Origin: Tepidamorphus gemmatus | Lineage (GTDB): Bacteria > Pseudomonadota > Alphaproteobacteria > Rhizobiales > Tepidamorphaceae | DNA: 56,606 nucleotides | Direction of reading: 5' to 3' | Assembly (NCBI RefSeq): GCF_004346195.1 | Contig: NZ_SMAK01000015.1 | Span: 1-56,606 of the forward strand | Shown: piece by piece, positions 1-8,749 of the stretch | How positions within the stretch are numbered: the first letter of the stretch is position 1 | Layout of the letters: every line of letters begins with the position of its first letter | Translations under genes and position numbers: made by a program | The notes under the pieces: generated by a model | What the model saw: the letters and a program-made list of their open reading frames with translations, nothing else | The model's database searches: none | Told to the model about the DNA's origin: nothing

Positions 1-10
1 CGCCGCATCG

Positions 11-556
11 GTGTCGACCTCGGTTCGGAAAAGCCGACACCCCATGAATCATACAGGAGTCGCCCTGGGAATCCCCCTTCTCAAACACGCTCTGAGGCTC
101 GGGATCGATGGCGATGCGCTCATGCTTGAAGCCGCTACCGCGCCGCCGCCAAGGGTGCTCGACCTGTTGGGCCGGCATAAGGCCGGCGTCATTGCCCTGC
201 TGCGGCCAGCGAATGACGGCTGGTCGGGCGAGGACTGGCTCGCCTTCTTCGACGAGCGGGCCGGCATCGCCGAGTTCGATGGTGGCCTATCCCGCGAACA
301 AGCGGAGGTCCGCGCCTTCGATTGCTGCGTCGTCGAATGGCTCAACCGCAATCCGGTGCGCTCGCCGTCCGGCCGCTGCGTCGGCTGCGGCGGAAGCGAA
401 CACGCGAACGACAAGCTGCTGCCGTTTGGCACCGAACCGACGGGACATGCTTGGCTGCATTCGCGCTGCTGGCCGGCGTGGCACGCCGCGCGCCAGGCCG
501 AGGCGATTGCCGCACTGGCAGCCATGGGAATCGACCAACTGAGGACGAACCAATGA
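11..556 (+). CDS. Island-associated hypothetical protein with zinc-ribbon-like C-terminus
   Basis: About 181 residues from a GTG at 11, or 170 from the ATG at 44; the later start is equally possible. The N-terminal 60 residues resemble the TubC docking-like segment found in small proteins of alphaproteobacterial mobile islands (leucine-rich helices followed by a HKAGVIALL stretch). The middle has an aromatic and acidic DWLAFFDERAGIAEFDGG segment. The C-terminal part has a CVGCGG pair and a later HSRC, arranged like a small zinc-binding site. It overlaps the next gene by four bases (ATGA), so the two are probably cotranslated. The function is unknown; the assignment to an island cargo family is from recalled resemblance only. 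Confidence 0.7.
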   Translation: MSTSVRKSRHPMNHTGVALGIPLLKHALRLGIDGDALMLEAATAPPPRVLDLLGRHKAGVIALLRPANDGWSGEDWLAFFDERAGIAEFDGGLSREQAEVRAFDCCVVEWLNRNPVRSPSGRCVGCGGSEHANDKLLPFGTEPTGHAWLHSRCWPAWHAARQAEAIAALAAMGIDQLRTNQ

Positions 557-1227
557 CCGGAAAAAAGTCTGCCAAGGAAGCCATGCCGGCGACGGTGGTT
601 GCCAACGATCCCGACGATCTGAAGGGAACTCTGAAGAATATCGGCGGCTCGCGTTCCGACCATTGGAACAACATCCTCGCCAACCAGACCGTCCAGGCCC
701 TTTGGCTGAAGCATTCCGACCCGGCGACGCGAGATAAGCAATACAGCGCCACCATCGCCGCGCTGGTCGGGATCGGACCGAAGGATGAGCTGGAGGGCAT
801 GATGGCGGCGCAACTGATCGCCGCCCACAACGCCGCGATGGAATGCTACCGCCGCGCCATGATCGGCGAGCAGACCTTCGAGGGCCGGCGTGAAAACCTC
901 GCCCAAGCAAACAAACTCTCGCGCACCTACGCCACGCTGCTCGAAGCCCTCAACCGCCACCGCGGCAAGGGCCAGCAGAAGGTGACGGTCGAGCACGTCC
1001 ACGTCCATTCCGGCGGGCAAGCGGTGGTGGGCGTGGTCGAGCCGGCGGGGGGTGGGGATCGCACGAAATCGGAGGATCAACCCCATGCAAAGCCAATTGC
1101 CCATGCACCGGAGCCGGCGATGCGGCGCCCGGACGAGGGCCGGGAGGCCGTGCCGGTCGCCGGCGATGCCGAACGGTCGCTGCCGGCTGCACGGCGGGCT
1201 GTCGCCGGGCGCGCCGAAGGGCAATAG
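553..1227 (+). CDS. Conserved island hypothetical protein
   Basis: About 224 residues starting with MTGKKSAKEAMP. The central part (around residues 75-145) has the features of a conserved alphaproteobacterial phage/island protein: KDELEGMMAAQLIAAHNAAMECYRRAM, then an alanine/leucine-rich helix ending in LNRHRGKGQQKVTVEHVHVH. Here only short pieces are quoted; the key signature is HNAAMECYRRAM followed by GKGQQKVTVEHVHVH. The tail after residue 150 is low complexity and overlaps the next gene in another frame. It starts inside the stop of the upstream gene. No enzymatic motif is visible. Such proteins often sit beside the HGG-x-S-x-GAPKGNRNALKHG family, as here. The function is unknown. Confidence 0.75.
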   Translation: MTGKKSAKEAMPATVVANDPDDLKGTLKNIGGSRSDHWNNILANQTVQALWLKHSDPATRDKQYSATIAALVGIGPKDELEGMMAAQLIAAHNAAMECYRRAMIGEQTFEGRRENLAQANKLSRTYATLLEALNRHRGKGQQKVTVEHVHVHSGGQAVVGVVEPAGGGDRTKSEDQPHAKPIAHAPEPAMRRPDEGREAVPVAGDAERSLPAARRAVAGRAEGQ

Positions 1228-1342
1228 GAACGCGCTCAAGCACGGCCGCTATACCGCCGAGGCACTCGCACGTCGGCGCGAGGTCGCGGCCCTCGTCCGC
1301 GCCATGCGCGCGCTTGCCGGCGCCGCCGAGGAGGGGGAATAA
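1085..1342 (+). CDS. HGGLSPGAPKGNRNALKHG-motif small basic protein
   Basis: About 85 residues from the ATG at 1085; a start at 1052 would add 11 residues. The protein carries CGARTRAGRPCRSPA, then GRCRLHGGLSPGAPKGNRN and ALKHGRYT, a signature seen in many short island and phage proteins of alphaproteobacteria. The paired cysteines and histidine (C..C..C.LHGG) could bind a metal. It overlaps the 3' end of the upstream gene by about 140 bases in a different frame, which is unusual, but the motif leaves little doubt that this frame is coding. The function is not known. Confidence 0.75.
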   Translation: MQSQLPMHRSRRCGARTRAGRPCRSPAMPNGRCRLHGGLSPGAPKGNRNALKHGRYTAEALARRREVAALVRAMRALAGAAEEGE

Positions 1343-1694
1343 TTTTCAAGCGATCGGGCGCCCGAACCGCACGGGGTCTCATGCGCAGCGTTTTTTTTCG
1401 GGGTTCTTCCTGCCTATTGGAAGGCAGCGGCCCAGAGCCTAGGGCGGCCATAGGTTCTTTCCGGCGGTCGGCGTATGCGGGCGGCAAAGGCCCGATCAAG
1501 CCCTAGCGGCAGAGACGAAAAAGTGGTTCGCGGTTCGCGGGTGCGCACCTCTGGTAAATTCTTGAATTTATTAAACGATTTCAAGATGCGGGCGCGTTTG
1601 GCTCGTAGGTGCGCAGTTCGCGGGTGCGCACCTGTTCAACTCGCGGCTATAGTTCGGCCAGATTGTGGGAAACCAAGGATTCGCGTGCGGGGGA
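1343..1694 (+). promoter_or_regulatory. Intergenic region with repeats upstream of the restriction operon
   Basis: This 352-base gap has no convincing gene. It contains two exact copies of an 18-base direct repeat (gttcgcgggtgcgcacct) at 1533-1550 and 1616-1633. The second copy forms the right arm of an inverted repeat (aggtgcgca at 1607-1615 against tgcgcacct at 1625-1633). Between the copies lies an AT-rich patch with a second inverted repeat (cttgaa at 1561-1566, ttcaag at 1580-1585). AT-rich DNA flanked by repeats just before hsdR is a plausible promoter with operator sites, but no regulator gene is visible next to it. Confidence 0.4.
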
Positions 1695-4139
1695 ATGGAC
1701 AAACGCGCCTTAAGCGAACGTGACATCTGCACCAAGTTCATCACGCCCGCCCTGCGGCAGGCCGGGTGGGACGAGATGCTGCAAATTCGCGAGGAGGTCG
1801 GCTTCACCAAGGGCCGGATCATCGTGCGCGGCAAGCTGGTCACGCGCGGGCAGGCCAAACGCGCCGACTACATCCTCTATTACAAGCCGAATATCCCGCT
1901 CGCCCTGATCGAGGCCAAGGACAATTCCCACAGCGTCGGCGACGGGATGCAGCAGGCGCTCGACTACGCCAATACCCTCGACATTCCCTTCGTGTTCTCC
2001 TCGAACGGTGACGGCTTCGTTTTCCACGACCGCACCGGCGCCAGCACGCCAAGGGAGGCCAATCTCGGCCTCGACGCCTTCCCGTCCCCGGCCGATCTGT
2101 GGGCGCGCTATCGGGCCTGGAAGGGCCTCGATGCTGAAGCCGAGCAGGTTGTGCTTCAGGACTACTATGGTGACGGCGGCGACAAGGCCCCGCGCTACTA
2201 CCAGGTCAACGCCGTCAACGCCGCGATCGAGGCGATCGCCAAGGGTTGCAACCGCGTGCTGCTCGTCATGGCGACCGGCACCGGCAAGACCTACACCGCC
2301 TTTCAGATCATCTGGCGGCTGTGGAAGGCGGGCCGCGCCAAGCGCGTCCTCTACCTCGCCGACCGCAACGTGCTGATCGACCAGACGATGGTCAATGACT
2401 TCCGCCCCTTCGGCGGCACGATGGCGAAACTTTCGACCCGGTCGAAGACCATCGAGCGGGACGACGGCACCCGCATCGCCATCACCACCGCGATGGACTC
2501 CCGCCGGCGGATCGATACGGCCTACGAAATCTATCTCGGGCTCTATCAGGCGATTACCGGGCCGGACGAACGGCAGAAAATCTATCGCGAGTTCTCGCGC
2601 GAGTTCTTCGATTTGATCGTGATCGACGAGTGCCACCGCGGCAGCGCCGCCGAAGATTCGGCCTGGCGTGAAATCCTCGAATACTTCTCGGGCGCGACGC
2701 AGATCGGCATGACCGCGACGCCGAAGGAAACCAAATACATCTCCAACATCGCCTATTTCGGCGCGCCGGTTTACTCCTATTCGCTCAAGCAGGGCATCCG
2801 CGACGGCTTCCTCGCGCCCTACAAGGTGGTCAAGGTCCATATCGACCGCGACGTGGAAGGCTACCGTCCGGAGAAGGGCCAACTCGACCGCGAGGGCGAG
2901 GAGGTCGAGGACCGCATCTACAACGTCAAGGACTTCGACCGCACGCTGGTGCTGGACGAGCGCACCAAGCTTGTTGCCCGCAAGATTACCGAGTTCCTGA
3001 AGGAGAGCGGTGACCGGTTCCAGAAGACCATCGTCTTCTGTGTCGATCAGGAGCACGCCGCGCGCATGCGCCAGGCGCTCATCAACGAGAATGCCGATCT
3101 GGTCGCCGAGAATCACCGCTATGTCATGCGCATCACCGGCGGCGATCAGGAAGGCCAGGCCGAACTCGGCAATTTCATTGACCCGGAATCGAAATATCCG
3201 GTGCTGGTGACAACCTCGCGGCTGCTTTCGACCGGCGTGGACGTTCAGACCTGCCGGGTGATCGCGCTCGATCGCGAAGTCAATTCGATGACCGAGTTCA
3301 AGCAGATCGTCGGCCGCGGCACCCGCGTGCACGAGGACACGCATAAATTCTATTTCACGCTGATCGACTTTCGCGGCGCCACCACGCATTTCGCCGATTC
3401 GGCCTTCGACGGCGAGCCGGTGCAGATTTACGAGCCGGGCGAGGGCGATCCCGTCGCGCCGCCCGACGACGTGCTGCCGACCGACGAGGACGGCGCACCG
3501 CTGCCCGAAACGCCCGGCGCGGACGAAACCATCGTCGATCAGCCCGGCCTGCCGCTGCCGCCGGGCGGCCCGCAGAAAAAGGTCTATGTCGATGGCGTCG
3601 GCGCCACCATCATTGCCGAGCGCGTCGAATATCTCGATGAGCACGGCAAGCTCGTCACGGAATCCCTGCGCGATTTCACCAAGAGGGCGCTCAAGAAGCG
3701 CTTCGCCAGCCTCGACGATTTCCTGAGGCGCTGGAAGGCGGCGGATCGCAAGCAAGCGATCGTCGAAGAACTGGAGGCCGAGGGCCTGCCACTCGATCCG
3801 ATCGCCGAGGAATTGGGCAAGAACCTCGACCCGTTCGACCTCATCTGCCACGTCGCCTTCGACAAGAAGCCGCTGACCCGGCGCGAGCGTGCCGACAACG
3901 TCAAGAAGCACGACGTATTCACGAAATACGAGGGCCAGGCGCGCGCCGTGCTCGATGCCTTGCTCGCCAAATACGCCGACGAAGGCGTGCTCAATCTCGA
4001 CGACGCCAACGTGCTGAAAATTCCGCCCTTAAGCTCGCTCGGCACGCCGGTTCAGCTCATCAAGGCATTCGGCGGCAAGGAGCAATTCGTCGCCGCCGTC
4101 CACGAAATGCAATCCGCGCTTTATCAGGAGACCGCCTGA
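1695..4139 (+). CDS. hsdR: Type I restriction enzyme R subunit (HsdR)
   Basis: The motor and nuclease subunit of a type I restriction-modification complex; it translocates DNA and cuts unmodified molecules. It has 814 residues from the ATG at 1695, which follows a GGGGGA ribosome site; an upstream start at 1665 looks less likely. The N-terminal nuclease domain has LALIEAKDN (E73-x-K75) and QQALDYA. The helicase part has Walker A MATGTGKTYTA near residues 192-202, DECHRG at 311-316, and MTATPKE soon after. The second RecA domain has VTTSRLLSTGVD and QIVGRGTR. The acidic proline-rich linker and C-terminal domain resemble EcoEI-like HsdR. It heads the operon, three bases before hsdM. All key residues appear intact. 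Confidence 0.95.
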   Translation: MDKRALSERDICTKFITPALRQAGWDEMLQIREEVGFTKGRIIVRGKLVTRGQAKRADYILYYKPNIPLALIEAKDNSHSVGDGMQQALDYANTLDIPFVFSSNGDGFVFHDRTGASTPREANLGLDAFPSPADLWARYRAWKGLDAEAEQVVLQDYYGDGGDKAPRYYQVNAVNAAIEAIAKGCNRVLLVMATGTGKTYTAFQIIWRLWKAGRAKRVLYLADRNVLIDQTMVNDFRPFGGTMAKLSTRSKTIERDDGTRIAITTAMDSRRRIDTAYEIYLGLYQAITGPDERQKIYREFSREFFDLIVIDECHRGSAAEDSAWREILEYFSGATQIGMTATPKETKYISNIAYFGAPVYSYSLKQGIRDGFLAPYKVVKVHIDRDVEGYRPEKGQLDREGEEVEDRIYNVKDFDRTLVLDERTKLVARKITEFLKESGDRFQKTIVFCVDQEHAARMRQALINENADLVAENHRYVMRITGGDQEGQAELGNFIDPESKYPVLVTTSRLLSTGVDVQTCRVIALDREVNSMTEFKQIVGRGTRVHEDTHKFYFTLIDFRGATTHFADSAFDGEPVQIYEPGEGDPVAPPDDVLPTDEDGAPLPETPGADETIVDQPGLPLPPGGPQKKVYVDGVGATIIAERVEYLDEHGKLVTESLRDFTKRALKKRFASLDDFLRRWKAADRKQAIVEELEAEGLPLDPIAEELGKNLDPFDLICHVAFDKKPLTRRERADNVKKHDVFTKYEGQARAVLDALLAKYADEGVLNLDDANVLKIPPLSSLGTPVQLIKAFGGKEQFVAAVHEMQSALYQETA

Positions 4140-4142
4140 CCG

Positions 4143-5600
4143 ATGATCGTCCGCACCACCGTCAAATCCATTCAGGACATCATGCGCCAGGACGTGGGAG
4201 TCGATGGCGATGCCCAGCGCATCAGCCAGTTGTGCTGGATGTTCTTCCTCAAGATCATCGACGATCAGGACCAGGAACTCGAACTCACCAAGGACGGCTA
4301 CCGCTCGCCGATCCCGAAGAAATACCAATGGCGCAACTGGGCGGCCGACCCCGAGGGCATCACCGGTGAGGAGCTGCTCGCCTTCGTCAACGACGAGCTT
4401 TTCCCGGCGCTGAAGAACCTCACCATCTCCAACAAGCCCGGCGACCGCCGACGCGTGGTGCGCGACGTGTTCGAGGACGCCTACAACTACATGAAATCCG
4501 GCCAGTTGATGCGGCAGGTCATCAACCGCATCAACGAGGTGGATTTCAACGACTTGAAAGAGCGTCGCGACTTCGGCGAGTTCTACGAGCAGCTCCTGAA
4601 CGATCTGCAATCTGCCGGCAACGCCGGCGAATATTACACGCCGCGCGCCGTCACCGCCTTCATGACGCAGATGATCGATCCGAAGCCCGGCGAAATCCTG
4701 CTCGATCCGGCCTGCGGCACCGGCGGCTTCTTGACCGGCGCCATCAATCACATGCGCAAAGCTTACGTGAAGCGTCCCGAGCACGAAGCGAAAATGCAGG
4801 CGAGCCTGCGCGCGGTCGAGAAAAAGCAGCTTCCGCACATGCTCTGCGTCACCAACATGCTGCTGCACGGCATCGAGGACCCGAGCTTCGTGCGCCACGA
4901 CAACACGCTGGCGCGGCCCTATATCAGCTACACAGCCTCCGACCGCGTGGACATCGTGCTCACCAATCCGCCGTTCGGCGGGCGCGAGGAGGACGGCATC
5001 GAGCAGAACTTCCCGCAGCATTTCCGCACGCGCGAGACGGCCGATCTGTTCCTCGCTCTGATTATCCGCCTGCTCAAGCCCGGCGGGCGTGCCGCGGTGG
5101 TGCTGCCGGACGGCACGCTGTTCGGCGAAGGCGTCAAGACGCGGCTGAAAGAGCACCTGATGGCGGAATGCAACCTGCACACCATCGTTCGCCTGCCCAA
5201 TTCGGTGTTCAAGCCCTACGCCTCGATCGGCACCAATTTGCTGTTCTTCGAGAAGGGGGAGCCCACGAAGGAGATCTGGTTCTGGGAGCACCGCGTGCCG
5301 GAAGGCCAGAAAGCCTATTCGATGACCAAGCCGATCCGCTTCGAGCATTTCAATGACTGCATCGAGTGGTGGGGCGGCAAGAGCCGCAAAGGGCGCACGG
5401 AAGGCCCGCTCGCCTGGAAGGTGAGCGCCGAGGAGGTGAAGGCCCGCGGCTACAATCTCGACATCAAGAACCCGAATACGGCGTCGGAAGATCACGGAGA
5501 CCCGGAAGAGCTGCTGGCGAAGCTCACCGCGGCCGAAGCCGAGACGGCGCGCCTGCGCGATGAGTTGAAGGCGATCCTTGCCGAGGCGCTGCTCCGATGA
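4143..5600 (+). CDS. hsdM: Type I restriction-modification DNA methyltransferase (HsdM)
   Basis: The N6-adenine methyltransferase subunit; with HsdS it protects host DNA and, with HsdR, forms the restriction complex. It has 485 residues. An N-terminal helical HsdM domain (IQDIMRQDVGVDGDAQRISQL) precedes the catalytic domain, with SAM motif DPACGTGGF at about residue 188 and NPPFGG at 275-280, the NPPF motif typical of N6-adenine methyltransferases. A C-terminal helical tail follows, rich in glutamate and alanine. The stop overlaps the start of hsdS by four bases (ATGA), so the two are translationally coupled. No lesion is visible. Confidence 0.96.
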   Translation: MIVRTTVKSIQDIMRQDVGVDGDAQRISQLCWMFFLKIIDDQDQELELTKDGYRSPIPKKYQWRNWAADPEGITGEELLAFVNDELFPALKNLTISNKPGDRRRVVRDVFEDAYNYMKSGQLMRQVINRINEVDFNDLKERRDFGEFYEQLLNDLQSAGNAGEYYTPRAVTAFMTQMIDPKPGEILLDPACGTGGFLTGAINHMRKAYVKRPEHEAKMQASLRAVEKKQLPHMLCVTNMLLHGIEDPSFVRHDNTLARPYISYTASDRVDIVLTNPPFGGREEDGIEQNFPQHFRTRETADLFLALIIRLLKPGGRAAVVLPDGTLFGEGVKTRLKEHLMAECNLHTIVRLPNSVFKPYASIGTNLLFFEKGEPTKEIWFWEHRVPEGQKAYSMTKPIRFEHFNDCIEWWGGKSRKGRTEGPLAWKVSAEEVKARGYNLDIKNPNTASEDHGDPEELLAKLTAAEAETARLRDELKAILAEALLR

Positions 5601-7291
5601 ATCCTGAGCGCCTGCTTGCCCATTACGAGACGATCGCCGACGCGCCCGATGCCATCCCGCGCCTGCGCCGCTTCGTGCTCGATCTGGCGGTGCGCGGCAA
5701 GCTCGTGCCGCAGGACCCGAACGATGAACCGGCGTCGGAACTGTTGAAGCGGATCGCGGCCGAGAAGGCGCGGCTGGTGAAGGCGGGGGAGATCAAGCGC
5801 GAGAAATCTGTGGCTCGTACCAGCGCCGACGATCTTAGTTTCGATTTGCCCGCCGGATGGTCATTTGCTTCTTTGTCGGAAGTCGCGGCCTGCCTTGACC
5901 ATCGCCGAATCCCGGTCAACAGCACCGAGCGGGAAGCGCGGATCGCGAGCAAGTCGCGGGAAGAGCTTTTTCCTTACTATGGAGCTACGCAGCAACAGGG
6001 CTGGATCGACGACTACCTGTTTGACGGCGAGTTCATATTGCTCGGCGAGGATGGTGTGCCATTTGGCGATCCGTTCCGAACGAAGGCGTATCTCATTAGC
6101 GGCAAATCCTGGGTGAATAATCACGCCCATGTTTTTCAAGCCATCCTCACGTCGCCTCAGTTCTTGGTTCATTATCTGAACGTGTTCGATTACTCTGGAC
6201 GGGTCGTAGGCACGACACGCGCCAAGCTAAATCAAGCGCAGGCCGTCACGATACCTTGTCCCATTCCACCGCTCGCCGAGCAGCACCGCATCGTCGCCAA
6301 GGTCGATGAGTTGATGGCGCTCATCGACCGGCTGGAGGCCGCGCGCGCCGAACGGGAGGCGACGCGCGACAGGCTCACGGCGGCGAGCCTTGCCCGACTC
6401 AACGCGCCCGATCCCGAAACCTTCCGCGACGACGCCCGCTTCGCGCTCGACGCCCTGCCGGCGCTCACCGCGCGCGCCGACCAGATCAAGCAGTTTCGCC
6501 AGACCATCCTCAACCTCGCTGTGCGCGGCAAACTCGTGCCGCAAGACCCGAACGACGAGCCGGCCTCGGAACTCTTGAAGCGGATCGCGGCCGAGAAGGC
6601 GCGGCTGGTGAAGGATGGGAAGATTAGGACGCCAAGAGCGATCCCGGCGCTTCCTGAACTGCCGTACCCAATCCCTGCGAATTGGCGATGGTCGCAACTT
6701 GCAGAAATTGGCGTGTTGAGCCCGCGCAACGAAGCGCCCGATGCTTTGGAGGCTTCATTCGTCCCGATGTCGTTGATCCCGGCTGAGTATGGCGTCGCCA
6801 ACCACCACGAAGTCCGCCGCTGGGGTGAGATCAAGAAGGGCTACACACATCTTGCCGAGGGCGATGTTGGCCTCGCCAAGATCACACCGTGCTTTGAGAA
6901 CGGCAAATCAGCCGTATTCCGCAATCTGACCGGCGGGATCGGCGCGGGCACCACTGAGTTGCATGTCGTGCGTCCGCTGTTTGTCGATCAGGATTACATT
7001 CTGCTTTTTCTCAAAAGCCCGCATTTCATCGAAACCGGCATTCCGAAGATGACTGGCACGGCCGGGCAGAAGCGTGTGCCATTCGAGTACTTCGCCTATT
7101 CGCCCTTTCCCCTCCCGCCGCTCGCCGAGCAGCGCCGCATCGTCGCCAAGGTCGATGAGCTGATGGCGCTGTGTGACCGGCTGGAGACGAGCCTCGCCAC
7201 CGCCGACGACACCCGCCGCCGCTTGCTCGAGGCGCTCCTCGCCGAGGCGCTCGCGCCGGCCGAGGATCGCGAATTGGAGGCGGCGGAATGA
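5597..7291 (+). CDS. hsdS: Type I restriction specificity subunit (HsdS)
   Basis: The DNA-recognition subunit, 564 residues, built as two half-subunits. Each half begins with a similar segment (LAVRGKLVPQDPNDEPASEL, near residues 31 and 308). Each continues into an unrelated target-recognition domain (roughly 75-220 and 355-505) and ends with PPLAEQ.RIVAKVDELMAL followed by a coiled coil. Two different recognition domains mean a bipartite, asymmetric target whose sequence cannot be read from the protein. The near-identical 5' segments of the halves at the DNA level make domain exchange possible. The stop overlaps the DUF3800 start by four bases. Confidence 0.95.
   Translation: MNPERLLAHYETIADAPDAIPRLRRFVLDLAVRGKLVPQDPNDEPASELLKRIAAEKARLVKAGEIKREKSVARTSADDLSFDLPAGWSFASLSEVAACLDHRRIPVNSTEREARIASKSREELFPYYGATQQQGWIDDYLFDGEFILLGEDGVPFGDPFRTKAYLISGKSWVNNHAHVFQAILTSPQFLVHYLNVFDYSGRVVGTTRAKLNQAQAVTIPCPIPPLAEQHRIVAKVDELMALIDRLEAARAEREATRDRLTAASLARLNAPDPETFRDDARFALDALPALTARADQIKQFRQTILNLAVRGKLVPQDPNDEPASELLKRIAAEKARLVKDGKIRTPRAIPALPELPYPIPANWRWSQLAEIGVLSPRNEAPDALEASFVPMSLIPAEYGVANHHEVRRWGEIKKGYTHLAEGDVGLAKITPCFENGKSAVFRNLTGGIGAGTTELHVVRPLFVDQDYILLFLKSPHFIETGIPKMTGTAGQKRVPFEYFAYSPFPLPPLAEQRRIVAKVDELMALCDRLETSLATADDTRRRLLEALLAEALAPAEDRELEAAE
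5687..5783 (+). repeat. Intragenic direct repeat, copy 1 (hsdS)
   Basis: A 97-base segment repeated with few mismatches at 6518-6614 in the same gene. It encodes the conserved segment before each recognition domain. A second repeated pair, at about 6269-6338 and 7118-7187, covers the PPLAEQ region after each recognition domain. Confidence 0.85.
6518..6614 (+). repeat. Intragenic direct repeat, copy 2 (hsdS)
   Basis: Second copy of the 97-base hsdS repeat, paired with 5687-5783. Most differences are at third codon positions. Confidence 0.85.
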
Positions 7292-8007
7292 CCGCGCCGC
7301 GCACCTTCAACGTCTATTGCGACGAAAGCTGCCACCTGGAGCACGACCGCATTCCGGTGATGGCTTGGGGTGCCGTTTCCTGTCCGGCCGAGGATGCGCG
7401 CGCCATTGCCGAGGCGGTGCGGGCGCTCAGGGCCGAGCACGGGCTTGCGGCAGACTTCGAGACGAAATGGAGCAAGGTCTCTCCCGCCAAGGCGGCGTTC
7501 TATCTCGCGCTCGTCGATCTGTTTCTTAACGACGAGCGGCTGCGCTTCCGCGGGCTCGTCGTGCCCGACAAGGGCAAGCTCGATCACGTGCGCTTCGGCC
7601 AGTCACACGACGATTGGTATTACAAGATGTATTTCACGATGCTGCGCCCGATCTTCACCGCGCCGCATCGCTACCGCATCTATCTCGACGTGAAGGATAC
7701 GCGCGGCGGGCCGAAAACGCGCAAGCTTCACGAGGTGCTCGCCAACAGCCTCTACGACTTCGACCGCGAATGCATCGAGCGCGTGCAGCAGGTGCGCAGC
7801 CATGAAAGCGAGCTGTTGCAGCTCGCCGATCTGTTGATCGGCGCGCTGACCTACGCCAACCGCGGATTGACCACGAGCACCGCCAAGACCGCCATCGTGG
7901 AACGCTTGCGCGCGAGGCTTGGGCGAGAGGCGCTCACGCGCACATCGGCCTTCGCCGCCGTCAAGTTCAACATTCTGGTCTGGCGGGCGCAGGAGGCGGC
8001 CGGATGA
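7288..8007 (+). CDS. DUF3800 family protein
   Basis: 239 residues. The N-terminus FNVYCDES, with an early aspartate and glutamate, is the hallmark of DUF3800, a family with a predicted RNase H-like fold often found in defence islands. Further matching parts are KWSKVSPAK, a conserved FYLALVDLFL helix, YRIYLDVKDTRGG with a conserved aspartate, and ELLQLADLLIGAL near the C-terminus, also typical of the family. The activity of DUF3800 proteins is not established; the acidic residues suggest a metal-dependent nuclease. The gene starts inside the hsdS stop and its own stop overlaps the next start, so it is cotranslated with the restriction system and is probably a functional accessory. Confidence 0.85.
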   Translation: MTAPRTFNVYCDESCHLEHDRIPVMAWGAVSCPAEDARAIAEAVRALRAEHGLAADFETKWSKVSPAKAAFYLALVDLFLNDERLRFRGLVVPDKGKLDHVRFGQSHDDWYYKMYFTMLRPIFTAPHRYRIYLDVKDTRGGPKTRKLHEVLANSLYDFDRECIERVQQVRSHESELLQLADLLIGALTYANRGLTTSTAKTAIVERLRARLGREALTRTSAFAAVKFNILVWRAQEAAG

Positions 8008-8498
8008 CGCCGCCGGACCTCTTGCTGTTGGCGGCGTTTGACGGCGATTGGCAGGCTTACGAGGCCGAACTCTACCGCATTTTCCTGATCGAGATCGCGA
8101 AGGCCAAGCTTCAATTTCGCGGCTGGCCGGTGAATTGCCGGCGCATCCCCGAGGCACACGGGCGCTGGGCCTCGTTCTGGCATCTCGTGCAGGAAGGCCC
8201 GATCGAGGACGACCGCCTGCCCGATCTGCGGCGCTGCGAGCGCATCCGCTGGGTGCGCTGGGTGATTGAGAATGCGGCCACGCATCCCGAGATCGATGAG
8301 TGGCAAGAAATTCGCGGCAACGCCGTCGATACGCTCCTCTGGTATCGGGAGGAGTACCTGGTCGTGCTTGCAAAGCGCCGCGATTATTGGCTGCTCAAGA
8401 CCGCCTATTGCACGACTCAGCGCGGGCGGATCGAAAAGAAGCGCCGGGAGCGCGATGCCTATCTGGCCAAGATCAAAAAGGGAGCCCAAAATAGCTGA
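8004..8498 (+). CDS. Small RelE/PBECR-like nuclease-fold protein (putative)
   Basis: 164 residues. The C-terminal half has RIRWVRWVIENA, then LLWYREEYLVVLAKRRDYWL and LLKTAYC, ending in a lysine/arginine-rich helix. This pattern resembles phage-type Barnase/EndoU/ColicinE5/RelE-like (PBECR) nuclease domains, recalled as an R-x-x-W-I-x-x-x-I-x-N block followed by a Y-L-V-V-L strand and a L-x-T-A-Y strand. The first 70 residues are unassigned; they have FDGDWQAYEAELYRIFL and a RIPEAHGRWASFWHLVQEG segment. It is the last gene of the hsd operon, coupled to DUF3800 by a four-base overlap. It could be an RNase effector that acts when restriction fails. Family membership is inferred by eye only. Confidence 0.6.
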   Translation: MTPPDLLLLAAFDGDWQAYEAELYRIFLIEIAKAKLQFRGWPVNCRRIPEAHGRWASFWHLVQEGPIEDDRLPDLRRCERIRWVRWVIENAATHPEIDEWQEIRGNAVDTLLWYREEYLVVLAKRRDYWLLKTAYCTTQRGRIEKKRRERDAYLAKIKKGAQNS

Positions 8499-8726
8499 AG
8501 CCGCCCAAGCAAGCCGGGGCGGCCTCGAACGCTCCTCCTACACATGGCAGGTGAGACGCCGCTTATATGTCGCCGGAAGGCCGAAATGTCAAGGAAAACC
8601 GGCATCTGCCTCGTTACGCGTTGCCTTCTTTGGCTCGAAAAGGCTCTGCAATGCAATCGGTTAGCGGGATAAAGGCTCACTCGAAGTCAAATCGACCGGG
8701 CATCGCGGCGGCTTGTCAATCGAGTA

Positions 8727-8746
8727 TGTTTAGATTACACTAAACA
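8727..8746 (+). promoter_or_regulatory. Palindromic operator candidate at the recombinase start
   Basis: A perfect inverted repeat, tgtttag (8727-8733) and ctaaaca (8740-8746), separated by six bases, ends four bases before the recombinase ATG at 8750. A site here would block initiation if bound. No Shine-Dalgarno sequence is evident between it and the ATG, so the mRNA may be leaderless or poorly translated. Confidence 0.45.
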
Positions 8747-8749
8747 ATC

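Noticed and set aside
1710-3911. A 733-residue open frame antisense to hsdR
   Set aside because: It is a shadow of hsdR caused by GC-rich codon bias; hsdR has all family motifs and the antisense frame has none.
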